NCBI GenBank assembly: GCA_030595125.1
Contig: JAUVDV010000048.1
Coordinates: 1-43,078 of the forward strand
Direction: 5' to 3'
Origin: Deltaproteobacteria bacterium
Lineage (GTDB): Bacteria > Myxococcota_A > Polyangia > JAAYKL01
DNA length: 43,078 bases
Each line of letters opens with the position of its first letter. The first letter of the stretch is position 1. Of the stretch, positions 24,600-35,540 are shown piece by piece. The translations under genes were made by a program, and so were the position numbers. Under the pieces are notes generated by a model, which saw only the letters and a program-made list of their open reading frames with translations, was not told where the DNA came from and did not search any database.

Positions 24600-26343
24600 G
24601 GACCGCTTCGCCGGGTGGGACGGCGTCGTAGAGGTGGTTGTCGTCACCGGCCCCGGAGTGATACCCGATCAGATCCCCGATACGTCTGGCCATGAATGCG
24701 GTTGCCAGCACCACCGACACACCTGCGGCGAGCACTCGACCTGCGGCGATGAGATCCTCGGGTAGTCCGTACCAGTTCCAGGCCATTGCCAGGGCAGCCG
24801 TCACCATGAGGAGCGAGGCTCGTACAATCGTCTGACGTCCCTGTCTGACGCGCGCCCTCCTGTCGCCCGCCCGGGCCGTCCAGAACCACCTCGCCGTAGC
24901 CAGAACGAGCCACGTTTTGAGGGCGAAGACGGCCACGCCGGCAAGCAACATCATGGTGTTGCGCACGACCAGCTCGTTCATGGGAAGGGACGGGATGAGC
25001 CAACCACCGAAGCCGCACGCGGTGATGGCCATGGCCCCGCTCACTGCGGCGAACCACGACGATATTACGGCGATCGGGGTGGGGTTTTTTCGGTCTGGTA
25101 ACGCCGGCCAGAGCAGGGAGATGGCGAGAATGAAAGCGGCAAGGGCGAACGGGTTGGACCAGGCGTGCCATCCCCAGAGTGATGATTCCTGGCTCGCCAC
25201 CAGATTCCACATGCCGAAACTCGATCCGAAGGTTCCGGCCAGCACCAGGGCAACGGGCACCGGGAGCAAGTGCAGGATCGCTCCAAACCCGCGATACACC
25301 ACGGGGCCACGCTCGTAGAGCGCCACGATAGCCAGGCCGGCGACCACCGTGCCAAGGAGTGCGAGCGAGGCGCCCATGTCCGCCCGGGTGGAGATGACCA
25401 CTGCGGGCAGAAGCAACATCGGAACCGACGCGACGGAGAACCCCAGAGCTGTGACCAGCGGGTTTCTGATCTTTGGGTGTGCGTCCAGACGGGATATGTT
25501 CCGCCTGCGGCCGGCGAACGCCAGGAAGAAACCCAGGGTCAACGAGGTGAGGAGGATGGCGGCAAACTCGTCCACCTCCAGCGGGTTTACCGATGTGAGT
25601 CTGGCCTTGAAGGCCCGGATCTCCCCCGAGACCGTGAGGAACTCGAAGGTATGAAGACCCTCCGCATCCAACCCGGCCAGGTCTGATGGAGAGGCCAGGG
25701 CCACGCTGTCGACGCTCAGGAATCGATCTCCCCGATCGATTCCCTGCCTGTCGGCGAGGCCTTCGCGGGTTACCGATTGGACGATGAGTTCGTTTCCCGT
25801 TTCGGAGTGAGTAAGCGAAATACCCGCAAGATCCAGAATGACTTCGGCTTCCCTGGTCCTGCGCGCGGCCACTTCGACACCACCACCCGTGGGGCGCAGA
25901 TCTAGGGAAATAATTTGGCTGACGGCCTGGATCCTGGTTTCGCCCATGGACAGGGCCGATGGAAAGCGGACCGAGATTTTCCCTGTGAACTCCACCGGTT
26001 CCACGGCCATGGTGGACATCACAGTATTGGTAATTGGGATCTGTACCAGTACGTCGCTCACAGCAGTGCCGTCCAGCTCGATTATTCGATGAACGGCGTC
26101 CACCATTCCGTGCGGATCGAATTGACCGTCGAACGAGATCCGGGCCGGGCCCTCCACGAAACCGGTCCCGTTGATTTCGAAGATGTCGCCCGGCTCCAGC
26201 ATTTTCGGATTGACTTCATCAATGGAGGCCAGAGTGGCGGCGGGCAGGGATTCGCAACCAGACATCGCAGCGATACCGGACATGGCAATGGCTATCGCGG
26301 TGAGATGGGTGAGCGCAAGTCGGCGTGTGTGCAAATCTGTCAC
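24577..26343 (-). CDS. Lipoprotein fusing an IPT-like region, a PDZ domain and a NuoH-like membrane domain
   Basis: A 588-residue protein starting at GTG. The signal peptide ends in the lipobox MSGC. An IPT/TIG-like beta region follows (about 38-145, NPKMLEPGDIFEINGTGF), then a PDZ-like domain (about 150-250, LIVQSVTREGLADRQGIDRGDRF). About nine hydrophobic segments lie between 258 and 555. Parts resemble complex I/hydrogenase membrane subunit NuoH: FGGWLIP, then FALKTWLVLATARWFW, like the NuoH GGW and KxFxF...R segments. The conserved acidic loop of NuoH (AExxRxPFDLPEAE) is not seen, so proton pumping as part of complex I is unlikely. No other complex I genes are nearby. Role unknown; it may be a membrane sensor or a scaffold. 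Confidence 0.6.
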   Translation of the reverse strand: MTDLHTRRLALTHLTAIAIAMSGIAAMSGCESLPAATLASIDEVNPKMLEPGDIFEINGTGFVEGPARISFDGQFDPHGMVDAVHRIIELDGTAVSDVLVQIPITNTVMSTMAVEPVEFTGKISVRFPSALSMGETRIQAVSQIISLDLRPTGGGVEVAARRTREAEVILDLAGISLTHSETGNELIVQSVTREGLADRQGIDRGDRFLSVDSVALASPSDLAGLDAEGLHTFEFLTVSGEIRAFKARLTSVNPLEVDEFAAILLTSLTLGFFLAFAGRRRNISRLDAHPKIRNPLVTALGFSVASVPMLLLPAVVISTRADMGASLALLGTVVAGLAIVALYERGPVVYRGFGAILHLLPVPVALVLAGTFGSSFGMWNLVASQESSLWGWHAWSNPFALAAFILAISLLWPALPDRKNPTPIAVISSWFAAVSGAMAITACGFGGWLIPSLPMNELVVRNTMMLLAGVAVFALKTWLVLATARWFWTARAGDRRARVRQGRQTIVRASLLMVTAALAMAWNWYGLPEDLIAAGRVLAAGVSVVLATAFMARRIGDLIGYHSGAGDDNHLYDAVPPGEAVLKSRTSS

Positions 26344-26387
26344 ATGGAAACGTTATCGTTCCCTGCCCGGTGAGATCCAGTTTTGGG

Positions 26388-27032
26388 CTATCCTCGAATG
26401 CTCTCGATCGCGACACGGTAATCATCGGCGCCGTACACCGCGTTCCCTGCCACCAGGACGCTCGCGCCCGCCGCGCGTATTTCTGCGCTATTGCCCGGGA
26501 TTACTCCGCCGTCGATCTCTATTTCCACATCGAGGCCGGACCCGTCGATCAGCTTTCGCACCTTTTCGACCTTTTTCAGTACTGCCGGAATGAACTTTTG
26601 ACCCCCGAATCCGGGGTTGACGGACATGATGAGCACCAGGTCGGTGAGATCGAGAACCGTCTCGAGCCCGTTCACCGGCGTGGCAGGATTATAAGCGACC
26701 CCGGTCTTCATTCCGAGATCGCGGATTTTCTGAAGGGTTCGGTGAAGGTGCACGCAAGCCTCAACGTGAACGGTGAGCACGTCTGCCCCGGCTCTGGCGA
26801 AGGAATCCAGGTGATTTTCGGGGGACTCGATCATCAGGTGAACATCGAGGGGAAGGCTGGTGGCCCTTCGCGCCGCAGCCACGATTGGCGGCCCCAGGGT
26901 AATATTGGGGACGAACCGTCCGTCCATTACGTCAACGTGAATCCAGTCGGCGCCGGCCTGCTCGACAGCCTTTATCTCGGCATCAAGGCAACCGAAATCC
27001 GCCGATAGAATAGATGGTGCGATCTTCGCCAT
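26388..27032 (-). CDS. rpe: Ribulose-phosphate 3-epimerase
   Basis: Interconverts ribulose-5-phosphate and xylulose-5-phosphate. The 214-residue TIM-barrel protein begins KIAPSILSADF. It has HVDVMDGRFVPNIT, LDVHLMIE, SVNPGFGGQ and EIDGGV, which supply the metal-binding His/Asp residues and the phosphate site. ATG at 27032 gives the family N-terminus. An alternative TTG at 27044 overlaps the upstream stop (TTGA) and adds four residues; no clear ribosome-binding site decides between them. Either way it is coupled to the ribbon-helix-helix gene, so it may share that gene's regulation. Confidence 0.94.
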   Translation of the reverse strand: MAKIAPSILSADFGCLDAEIKAVEQAGADWIHVDVMDGRFVPNITLGPPIVAAARRATSLPLDVHLMIESPENHLDSFARAGADVLTVHVEACVHLHRTLQKIRDLGMKTGVAYNPATPVNGLETVLDLTDLVLIMSVNPGFGGQKFIPAVLKKVEKVRKLIDGSGLDVEIEIDGGVIPGNSAEIRAAGASVLVAGNAVYGADDYRVAIESIRG

Positions 27033-27040
27033 TTGTCGGC

Positions 27041-27223
27041 TCAACGATCTTTGATCAGCGGAAGCTGACCGGGCAAAACATACTTGTAGTGCGCGAGAAC
27101 GCTGTCGATGCCCTCACGTATGTAGACCGAGACCGGAACCTTGGTACGCGTGCTCAGTTCCTTGAGCCGTCGATCCTGATCGGAGGTGATGTAGATCGTT
27201 GTGGAAATCTTCTTTCTTCCCAT
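27041..27223 (-). CDS. Ribbon-helix-helix transcriptional regulator
   Basis: A 60-residue protein with the ribbon-helix-helix pattern: a beta strand (KISTTIYIT), helix 1 (DQDRRLKELSTRTK), a turn with VPVS, and helix 2 (YIREGIDSVLAH). Such proteins bind DNA as dimers to palindromic operators. AAAGGA precedes the ATG. The inverted repeat at 27255-27269, 32 bp upstream, is a likely autoregulatory site. The partner gene is rpe rather than a toxin, so an antitoxin role is not favoured. It is small and only loosely conserved, but the start, motif and operator agree. Confidence 0.78.
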   Translation of the reverse strand: MGRKKISTTIYITSDQDRRLKELSTRTKVPVSVYIREGIDSVLAHYKYVLPGQLPLIKDR

Positions 27224-27254
27224 GTCATTTCCTTTTTAACACCCTGGTCAACAT

Positions 27255-27269
27255 AACGTACCATACGTT
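27255..27269. promoter_or_regulatory. Palindromic operator for the ribbon-helix-helix regulator
   Basis: A perfect inverted repeat AACGTA-CCA-TACGTT. On the minus strand it falls where a -10 box would lie 17 bp after TTGGCG, so a bound regulator would block the promoter of the RHH-rpe operon. It also lies about 100 bp from the divergent start at 27371. Confidence 0.55.
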
Positions 27270-27370
27270 GCACTACACGCCAATGCGGAGCCGGCAATTA
27301 TCGGGCTTGAATGATCAATGAGTTTCACCGATCATGTGTCAACACTTTATAGACAACAGAGGTGGTTTCC

Positions 27371-30070
<2,700 letters not shown>

Positions 30071-30091
30071 AGCGCTGATTTCTCTCCCTCC

Positions 30092-31705
30092 GTGAAACAT
30101 TATTTCATCACGCTGTTCGTCATACTGTTGACCCTCGTTGCGGCCTGCGGCTCCGATCGGAACGAAAATCGTCCGCCGCCGCCCCCGGACCAAGTGGAGG
30201 AGATCCCCTCTGAAACAGTAAAAAACGCGGAGCCGACCTGCGCACAGTTGATGTCGAATATGGTTCCCATGGAGCCGGGGAACGATCTCGATCTGTATCA
30301 TGACTCCCTCCCCCGGATACTCGTGGTCACCAAGATCGTCCCGGTGATCTACCTCCTTGCGCCGACGCGATCCGGGGAACCCAAGATCGTCGCGCTTGCG
30401 AACGATCTGGACAGGGGATACAGGAGCGAGCGAGCGGTCAGGCGATTGGTCAAAGAGCTGGCCGGCGACAAGCAGATCCTGAGGGAGGTCCTCCTGAGCC
30501 AGGGTTACCTCTTCGAGGAGCGGCCGAGGGTTGCCGCCGCGCTCGTAAAGGTACTCAAGATCTCCGACCTGTTTGACGAGAAGACGGTGTACCGACATCG
30601 GGGGGGCATTGTAGAGAAGCTCACCGAACTCGATGGTGACTTTGTCGACGATGAAGGCAATCGCGCCACCATTCTCCTCAACGATCGAATCTCGGCTTCG
30701 GCTTGCGACCTGGCGCATCCTCTGCACATGGATCTGGATCGGGTGAAGGAGGAGACAGAAGCGCGGCGGATCACACCCCTGTCCCACTCGAGGGATCAGG
30801 CGATAGTGCGCCTGGAATATCCGAACGGTTTCGAAGCGAGGGCCCTCATCGAAAACGTTGGAAACCGGACATCCGTTGTGTGTATCGACGGCAATGCACG
30901 AGATATCTCGGACGCGCGCGCCGGCGCCAAGATTTTCTGGGACTGGAACCGCGCCCTGCGTGAGACGGCGAAGAAAATGGTCGCGGAAAGACCCGGGTTC
31001 GACGAGCCTGTGGATGAGGTTGAAGGCGATCAGGAGGACGGAAAACTGCGAATAGCCTGGCACAAGGCCTACTACCGTCACAAGCGCAAGTTCAAATATC
31101 GCGAGGAGGAGTACCGGATTTTCGACCGGCTGGGGAATCCCATCCCTCCCCAGGTATGCATCGATTTCATCTTCGATACCTGGGAGCGATCGTCGGGCAA
31201 CTGGTTTCGAAAATTACGAGCGACTCCGGGCAGGACGTCGGGATATCTGGATTTATCATTCATGAAGCTGAACCGCCGCCATACCCCGTCAGTCCTGGAG
31301 ATGTCGTCCGTTCCGGGCGGGGTCCTCGAAAGGTACGACTTCCCCGCACAAGACAGGGTTCCGTTCAGACGCCACAGGGAATTCGCTTCGGCCCTGGCGA
31401 GGAACTCCCATGCCCTGCGAGAAGGCGACCTCCTCGTGATACACGGCCTGCGGGAGGAGGATATGGAGAACCACTTTCACACGGTGATGGTTCTTTCGAC
31501 AGATCCGTTGACTGGAATTCCCACTCTTGTGGCGGGCAATGCCGGACGGCCTCGGATCCGTTCCATTTCGGCGGCAATGCGCAATGCACCGAGAAGATCC
31601 ATCAAGCATCGAATAAGGATCAATCAGGGTTGGATAGAGAAGAGAAAGCAAGCCTTCGATCGAGGTGATCCCCTGGTTCACCCCGGAGACGGAGGTATGT
31701 TATGA
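30092..31705 (+). CDS. Lipoprotein, putative papain-like (NlpC/P60 or CHAP-like) hydrolase
   Basis: A 537-residue lipoprotein starting at GTG (a stop lies 24 bp upstream in frame, so it cannot be much longer). The lipobox is VAAC (Cys 19), followed by a Pro-rich linker. The middle region (about 50-340) is not recognised. The C-terminal part has a candidate Cys nucleophile at 356 (PPQVCIDFIFDTW), then GDLLVIHG and HFHTVMVL (His 461 and 463). This order of Cys, GDL and His fits the papain-like peptidase fold of NlpC/P60 and related amidases. The match is by motif order only. It could cleave peptidoglycan peptides or another periplasmic substrate. It has no clear ribosome-binding site and is probably translated with the preceding gene. 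Confidence 0.58.
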   Translation: MKHYFITLFVILLTLVAACGSDRNENRPPPPPDQVEEIPSETVKNAEPTCAQLMSNMVPMEPGNDLDLYHDSLPRILVVTKIVPVIYLLAPTRSGEPKIVALANDLDRGYRSERAVRRLVKELAGDKQILREVLLSQGYLFEERPRVAAALVKVLKISDLFDEKTVYRHRGGIVEKLTELDGDFVDDEGNRATILLNDRISASACDLAHPLHMDLDRVKEETEARRITPLSHSRDQAIVRLEYPNGFEARALIENVGNRTSVVCIDGNARDISDARAGAKIFWDWNRALRETAKKMVAERPGFDEPVDEVEGDQEDGKLRIAWHKAYYRHKRKFKYREEEYRIFDRLGNPIPPQVCIDFIFDTWERSSGNWFRKLRATPGRTSGYLDLSFMKLNRRHTPSVLEMSSVPGGVLERYDFPAQDRVPFRRHREFASALARNSHALREGDLLVIHGLREEDMENHFHTVMVLSTDPLTGIPTLVAGNAGRPRIRSISAAMRNAPRRSIKHRIRINQGWIEKRKQAFDRGDPLVHPGDGGML

Positions 31706-31707
31706 CA

Positions 31708-31736
31708 CTGACGAATTAGTCTGTTTGTGCTATATT
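31708..31736 (+). promoter_or_regulatory. Candidate promoter for the MglA-like/obg operon
   Basis: CTGACG (31708-31713), 17-bp spacer, TATATT (31731-31736), with TGC directly before it, an extended -10. It lies 39 bp before the ATG at 31776, in the only gap between the lipoprotein pair and the GTPase pair. Confidence 0.5.
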
Positions 31737-31775
31737 TTACGCTTGGTTTTTCGAGAAGGATATTGTTGAAAATCG

Positions 31776-32693
31776 ATGGCACATGTCAATTTTCAGAAAT
31801 CGTTTTTAAGATTCAAGATCGTTTACGATGGTTTCGATCTTTGCGGTAAAACAACCAATCTTGAAGAACTCCACAAGATGCTCGGGGGCAACGCGGAGTT
31901 CGTATCCCTTCAGACCGAGGGCGATCGCACCATATACTTCGACTACATTCCGTTGAATCTGGGCAAGCTCGGCAACATAGAAACGGTTTTCAGGATCTAC
32001 ACGGCTCCCGGGAAGGTTCGCGACAACAAGACCCGCAAGATGATGCTCCGGGACGTTGACGGTGTCGTGTTTGTGGCGGACTCCCGGAAAGAAGCGATGC
32101 CCAATAACGTGGAGAGTCTGTTTAACCTGGAAGAAAACCTGGTGCAAGAAGGCGGGGAGCTGTCAACTTTGCCCATGGTGATCCAGTACAACAAGCGCGA
32201 TCTCGACGACATCGCGAGCATTGAGCAGATGGAAAAGGATCTGAATCAGGCGGGCCGGCCATATTTCGCCGCGAGCGCGTTGAAGGGCGAGAACGTCAAG
32301 AAAACCCTCCTGGCCATCGCACAGACAGTGTACGAGGTGGCCACCGAGCGATATGGACTCGCTGGTCCCGTTGAGAGAGAGGTGGATGGCGAGGACAACT
32401 GGTCGAGCATTTCAATGGTGCCTCCTCCCCCGCCCGCCGAAAAGCTCTCGGGGACCCCGCAGCCGAGCGAACGGGTTGTGGACTCCTCGGACGAGCAAGT
32501 AAGCCTTCTCAAGTCCCAGTTCGGGGAGATCCGGGAGGAGATCGCCGAGATCGGGATCAAGATCGACGAACTTCGAGCGGACCTCTCCAGGAAGTTAATA
32601 CAAGAAGCCGACCAGTGCTTCTCTGACTACCTCGAGGATGTCGAAGAGACGAGCGCTCAAAACGAAGAAAAGAAACCCCCGGACGCCGGCTGA
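31776..32693 (+). CDS. MglA-family small GTPase with coiled-coil tail
   Basis: A 305-residue protein. Residues about 12-195 match MglA, the Ras-like polarity GTPase of myxobacteria: KIVYDGFDLCGKTTN (P-loop, G19 to T26), EGDRTIYFDY (Arg 51), YTAPGKV, VDGVVFVADS and QYNKRD (139-142). Two positions differ from active MglA. Residue 21 is Asp where MglA has Gly, equivalent to Ras Gly12. Residue 80 is Lys where MglA has the catalytic Gln. The Arg equivalent to MglA Arg53 is kept. A C-terminal extension of about 100 residues has a Pro-rich linker and a coiled coil (FGEIREEIAEIGIKIDELRADL). No mglB (roadblock) gene is beside it. The obg gene starts 3 bp after its stop. Confidence 0.85.
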   Translation: MAHVNFQKSFLRFKIVYDGFDLCGKTTNLEELHKMLGGNAEFVSLQTEGDRTIYFDYIPLNLGKLGNIETVFRIYTAPGKVRDNKTRKMMLRDVDGVVFVADSRKEAMPNNVESLFNLEENLVQEGGELSTLPMVIQYNKRDLDDIASIEQMEKDLNQAGRPYFAASALKGENVKKTLLAIAQTVYEVATERYGLAGPVEREVDGEDNWSSISMVPPPPPAEKLSGTPQPSERVVDSSDEQVSLLKSQFGEIREEIAEIGIKIDELRADLSRKLIQEADQCFSDYLEDVEETSAQNEEKKPPDAG

Positions 32694-32696
32694 CAA

Positions 32697-33707
32697 ATGC
32701 AATTCATAGACGAGATCACCGTGATCGTGAAAGCCGGAGACGGTGGCGATGGAGCGATCGCGTTCAGAAGGGAGAGGTTTCGCCCCAAGGGCGGTCCCTC
32801 GGGTGGAGACGGGGGAAAGGGTGGTGATATCATCCTTCGCGCCGATCCGAACCTGGGCACACTGATCGATCTGAAATACAAAAACCGACTGGAATCAAAA
32901 CGAGGTCAGAACGGCGGCGGCAAGGATCGTCACGGTCGGGGCTCCGAATCCCTCATCGTCAGGGTGCCTGTCGGAACCGCGGTCCATGACGCCGACACCG
33001 GCGAACTTATCGGTGATCTGGTGGAGGACGGGCAGGATCTCGTGGTAGCTGCCGGCGGCAAGGGCGGGCTGGGTAACATGCACTTCACCACCCCCTCCAA
33101 CCAGGCGCCCCGAAAGGCATTGCCCGGAGAACCCGGGGAGGTTCGAACTGTAAGGCTCGAACTCATGTTGCTGGCGGACGTGGGGCTGGTGGGAATGCCC
33201 AGCGTGGGCAAGTCGTCCCTGATTGCGCGTTTTTCCGCCGCCCGACCCAGGATTGCGGAGTACCCGTTCACCACGCTGGTTCCCAATCTCGGAGTGGTGG
33301 AGCTCGGGGAGGGGAGTTCGTTCGTGATGGCCGACATTCCGGGGCTCGTACGCGGAGCGTCCAGGGGCACCGGCCTGGGGTTCAGGTTCCTCAAGCACGT
33401 GCAACGCACGGCGATCCTGCTGCACATCCTGGCGGTCGATCCCGCCGGAGAAAACGATCTGCTCGACGATTTCGATGCGCTGGTCAATGAACTCCACGAA
33501 TTCAACCCCGAGATGGCAAAGAGACCCTCCCTCGTGGCCCTCAACAAATGCGATCTACAAGAGACCAGAGATGCGGAGACTCCCCTGCTCGATGCCCTGA
33601 AGGAACGCGGGCTCGAACTCCATCTGTGCTCCGCCGCAACCGGAGAGGGGCTCGGGGATCTTCGCGCCGCCATCGTGCGAAAGCTCAACGAAAGGGAAGA
33701 CGGGTAG
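32697..33707 (+). CDS. obg: Obg GTPase
   Basis: A 336-residue GTPase involved in ribosome assembly and stress control. It has the Gly-rich Obg fold (GGDGGKGGDII, then GKGGLGNMHF), followed by the G domain: VGMPSVGKSSL (G1), DIPGLVRGA (G3) and NKCD (G4). The short OCT domain of some Obg proteins is absent, as in E. coli-type lengths near 390 minus tail; 336 residues is the usual short form. The start ATG lies 3 bp after the MglA-like stop, so the two GTPases are translated from one message. Confidence 0.95.
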   Translation: MQFIDEITVIVKAGDGGDGAIAFRRERFRPKGGPSGGDGGKGGDIILRADPNLGTLIDLKYKNRLESKRGQNGGGKDRHGRGSESLIVRVPVGTAVHDADTGELIGDLVEDGQDLVVAAGGKGGLGNMHFTTPSNQAPRKALPGEPGEVRTVRLELMLLADVGLVGMPSVGKSSLIARFSAARPRIAEYPFTTLVPNLGVVELGEGSSFVMADIPGLVRGASRGTGLGFRFLKHVQRTAILLHILAVDPAGENDLLDDFDALVNELHEFNPEMAKRPSLVALNKCDLQETRDAETPLLDALKERGLELHLCSAATGEGLGDLRAAIVRKLNEREDG

Positions 33708-33722
33708 TTGAGCGGACAATTA

Positions 33723-35381
33723 TTACGAGGGCGGAGTGGACATGGATCTGGGTCGCTCCAGAAGCGGTCTCAAGACCTGCGCCAGGTCCGCTGAATCGAC
33801 GGGCTTGGTCAGGAAGATCTTCACGCCCATGGACTCGAGCAAAGTAGCTTCACTCTGGCCCCCCCGGTCTGTGACGACGATGATCTGCAGGTTCTCCGTC
33901 GCAGAATCTCCTCGAATGGTGGCGACCATCTCGAAGCCGTTGATCACCGGAAGAGACAGGTCGAGTATGAGCGCGTGCGGCTTGACCGATTCGATCATTT
34001 TCAGGGTCATGGGCCCGTCCGTGGCCGAATGCACGCGGCAACCGGGAACCGTGGCTTTCGCCGTCCCGTGCACGAGGGACCTGAAGTCGGGATCCGCGTC
34101 AGCCACCAGGAGTTTGCCCCGGGTGCCGTTGGGGGTGGACCGAAAAGAGGGGTTGGATCCCGAGCCGGAGCCGGAGCCTTGTGTACGATGCCTGCCCGAG
34201 GCTGATCTGCGACGGGGTGTGGTTCGGGCGGTGCTCGGGCTGCTGTGAGGAGCGAGAGAGGGGCGTCGATCGTGGGGCAGCGGCATGGCCTGGATCTCGA
34301 GGAGATCGCCGAGAAATTCTTCGCAATCCTGATATCGCTCGTGGGGCTCCTTGGACATGGCCCTCATGATCACTTCGTCGATGGCTTCGGGAATTCCCGG
34401 CCGTCTTGTGGACGGGAACACGGGGATCTCGGTGATGTGCTTTTGAAGAATTTCCACCCAGGAATCTCCGCCGAACGGGATCGATCCGGTGATGATTTCG
34501 TAGAAAGTGGCTCCCAGAGAGTAGACATCAGTGAGCTTGGAGCGATTGGCGCCGGGTTTGCCCTCAACCAGTTCGGGGGCGATGTAGGCCGGGGTCCCCG
34601 CCAGGGTTCGCAAGTCGTCTTCTACCTGGACGTCACGCACCAGACCGAAATCCATGATCACCGCGCGCATGGGGGCGGCCGTGAGCATGATGTTCGCTGG
34701 CTTTATATCGCGGTGAATGGAGCCGGCCTGATGGAGAGCCTCCACTCCGCTTACCGACTGGATCATGATGTCGACCGCATCGTCTACCGGAATGTAGAAT
34801 CCCCGCCTGTTGTGGGAATCGATCAGCTGCTCCACCGTCTCTCCGTCCAGATATTCCATGACGAAGTAGGGGGTGCCCTTGTCTTCGCCGAACGAGAATA
34901 TCTGGGCCACGTTCTCGTTGCGGACGGCCGCCATGGCCACGGCTTCCTGTCGAAAACGATCGCTGCACTCATCGGACTCGGCCAGCTCCGGAATGAGAAA
35001 TTTGACCGCCACCTTTCGCTTGAGGGAGGAGTCCTCCGCGAGAAAGACTGTTCCCATGGATCCCCGACCCAGTTCGTTTTCGAGGCGATACTTGCCCTCG
35101 AGTACGATGCTGGACGGCATCATGGGATGCTCCGAATCGCTTTTTGGAACCGGCAGTTTCTTATCTCTGTCTATCGGGCCGGGCATCTCGGTCACTGCCC
35201 TGGTCATCGGCCCCTGGGATTTTCTCCCCTCGCCGTTCGAGTTACTTACGACCTCCCGATCCCATCCGCTGGACAAGTTTGGGCTGGAAGGCCTCGGGGT
35301 GAAAAAGGTTCCGTCGCTATCGCACCTCTCGCACCGTTGTTCGCCCTCACTGATAGGGGCACCGCAGACTTCACATCTCAT
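33723..35381 (-). CDS. Zinc-ribbon/Ser-Thr kinase/receiver fusion
   Basis: A 552-residue signalling protein. The N-terminus is a zinc ribbon (CEVC...CERC, residues 3-20). A Hanks-type kinase domain follows (about 98-365): GRGSMGTV, VAVK (Lys 127), HRDIKPAN (Asp 225), DFG (244-246) and GTPAYIAPE. All catalytic residues are present. A Ser/Gly/Arg-rich linker leads to a response-regulator receiver (about 422-542) with ADAD, phospho-acceptor Asp 474 (LILDLSLP), and Lys 526 (LTKP). No transmembrane helix is seen, so it is probably cytoplasmic. The fusion would let a histidine kinase control Ser/Thr phosphorylation (inference). ATG at 35381 is chosen because the zinc ribbon begins there; GTG at 35408 is possible. 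It ends 15 bp from the obg stop, convergent. Confidence 0.88.
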   Translation of the reverse strand: MRCEVCGAPISEGEQRCERCDSDGTFFTPRPSSPNLSSGWDREVVSNSNGEGRKSQGPMTRAVTEMPGPIDRDKKLPVPKSDSEHPMMPSSIVLEGKYRLENELGRGSMGTVFLAEDSSLKRKVAVKFLIPELAESDECSDRFRQEAVAMAAVRNENVAQIFSFGEDKGTPYFVMEYLDGETVEQLIDSHNRRGFYIPVDDAVDIMIQSVSGVEALHQAGSIHRDIKPANIMLTAAPMRAVIMDFGLVRDVQVEDDLRTLAGTPAYIAPELVEGKPGANRSKLTDVYSLGATFYEIITGSIPFGGDSWVEILQKHITEIPVFPSTRRPGIPEAIDEVIMRAMSKEPHERYQDCEEFLGDLLEIQAMPLPHDRRPSLAPHSSPSTARTTPRRRSASGRHRTQGSGSGSGSNPSFRSTPNGTRGKLLVADADPDFRSLVHGTAKATVPGCRVHSATDGPMTLKMIESVKPHALILDLSLPVINGFEMVATIRGDSATENLQIIVVTDRGGQSEATLLESMGVKIFLTKPVDSADLAQVLRPLLERPRSMSTPPS

Positions 35382-35540
35382 GGTATCGAGCCACCCTCGT
35401 CGCACCAATTGGTGATTCCAATGTCACTGTACACTCTGAACACATTTATTGACGATTGACAAGGTACTATCGTGTCGAAATAAAAAAATGGTAGAAGTAA
35501 CGCAACTTTACAGGAAAAAAGGTGAGCGATTGGGTAGCCA

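Noticed and set aside
27041-27223. Ribbon-helix-helix gene as an antitoxin of a toxin-antitoxin pair
   Set aside because: The coupled gene is a complete rpe, not a toxin; no RelE, MazF or PIN-like frame lies beside it.
34245-35459. 404-codon plus-strand open frame
   Set aside because: Antisense to the kinase/receiver gene, whose motifs are intact; no domain is visible in this frame.
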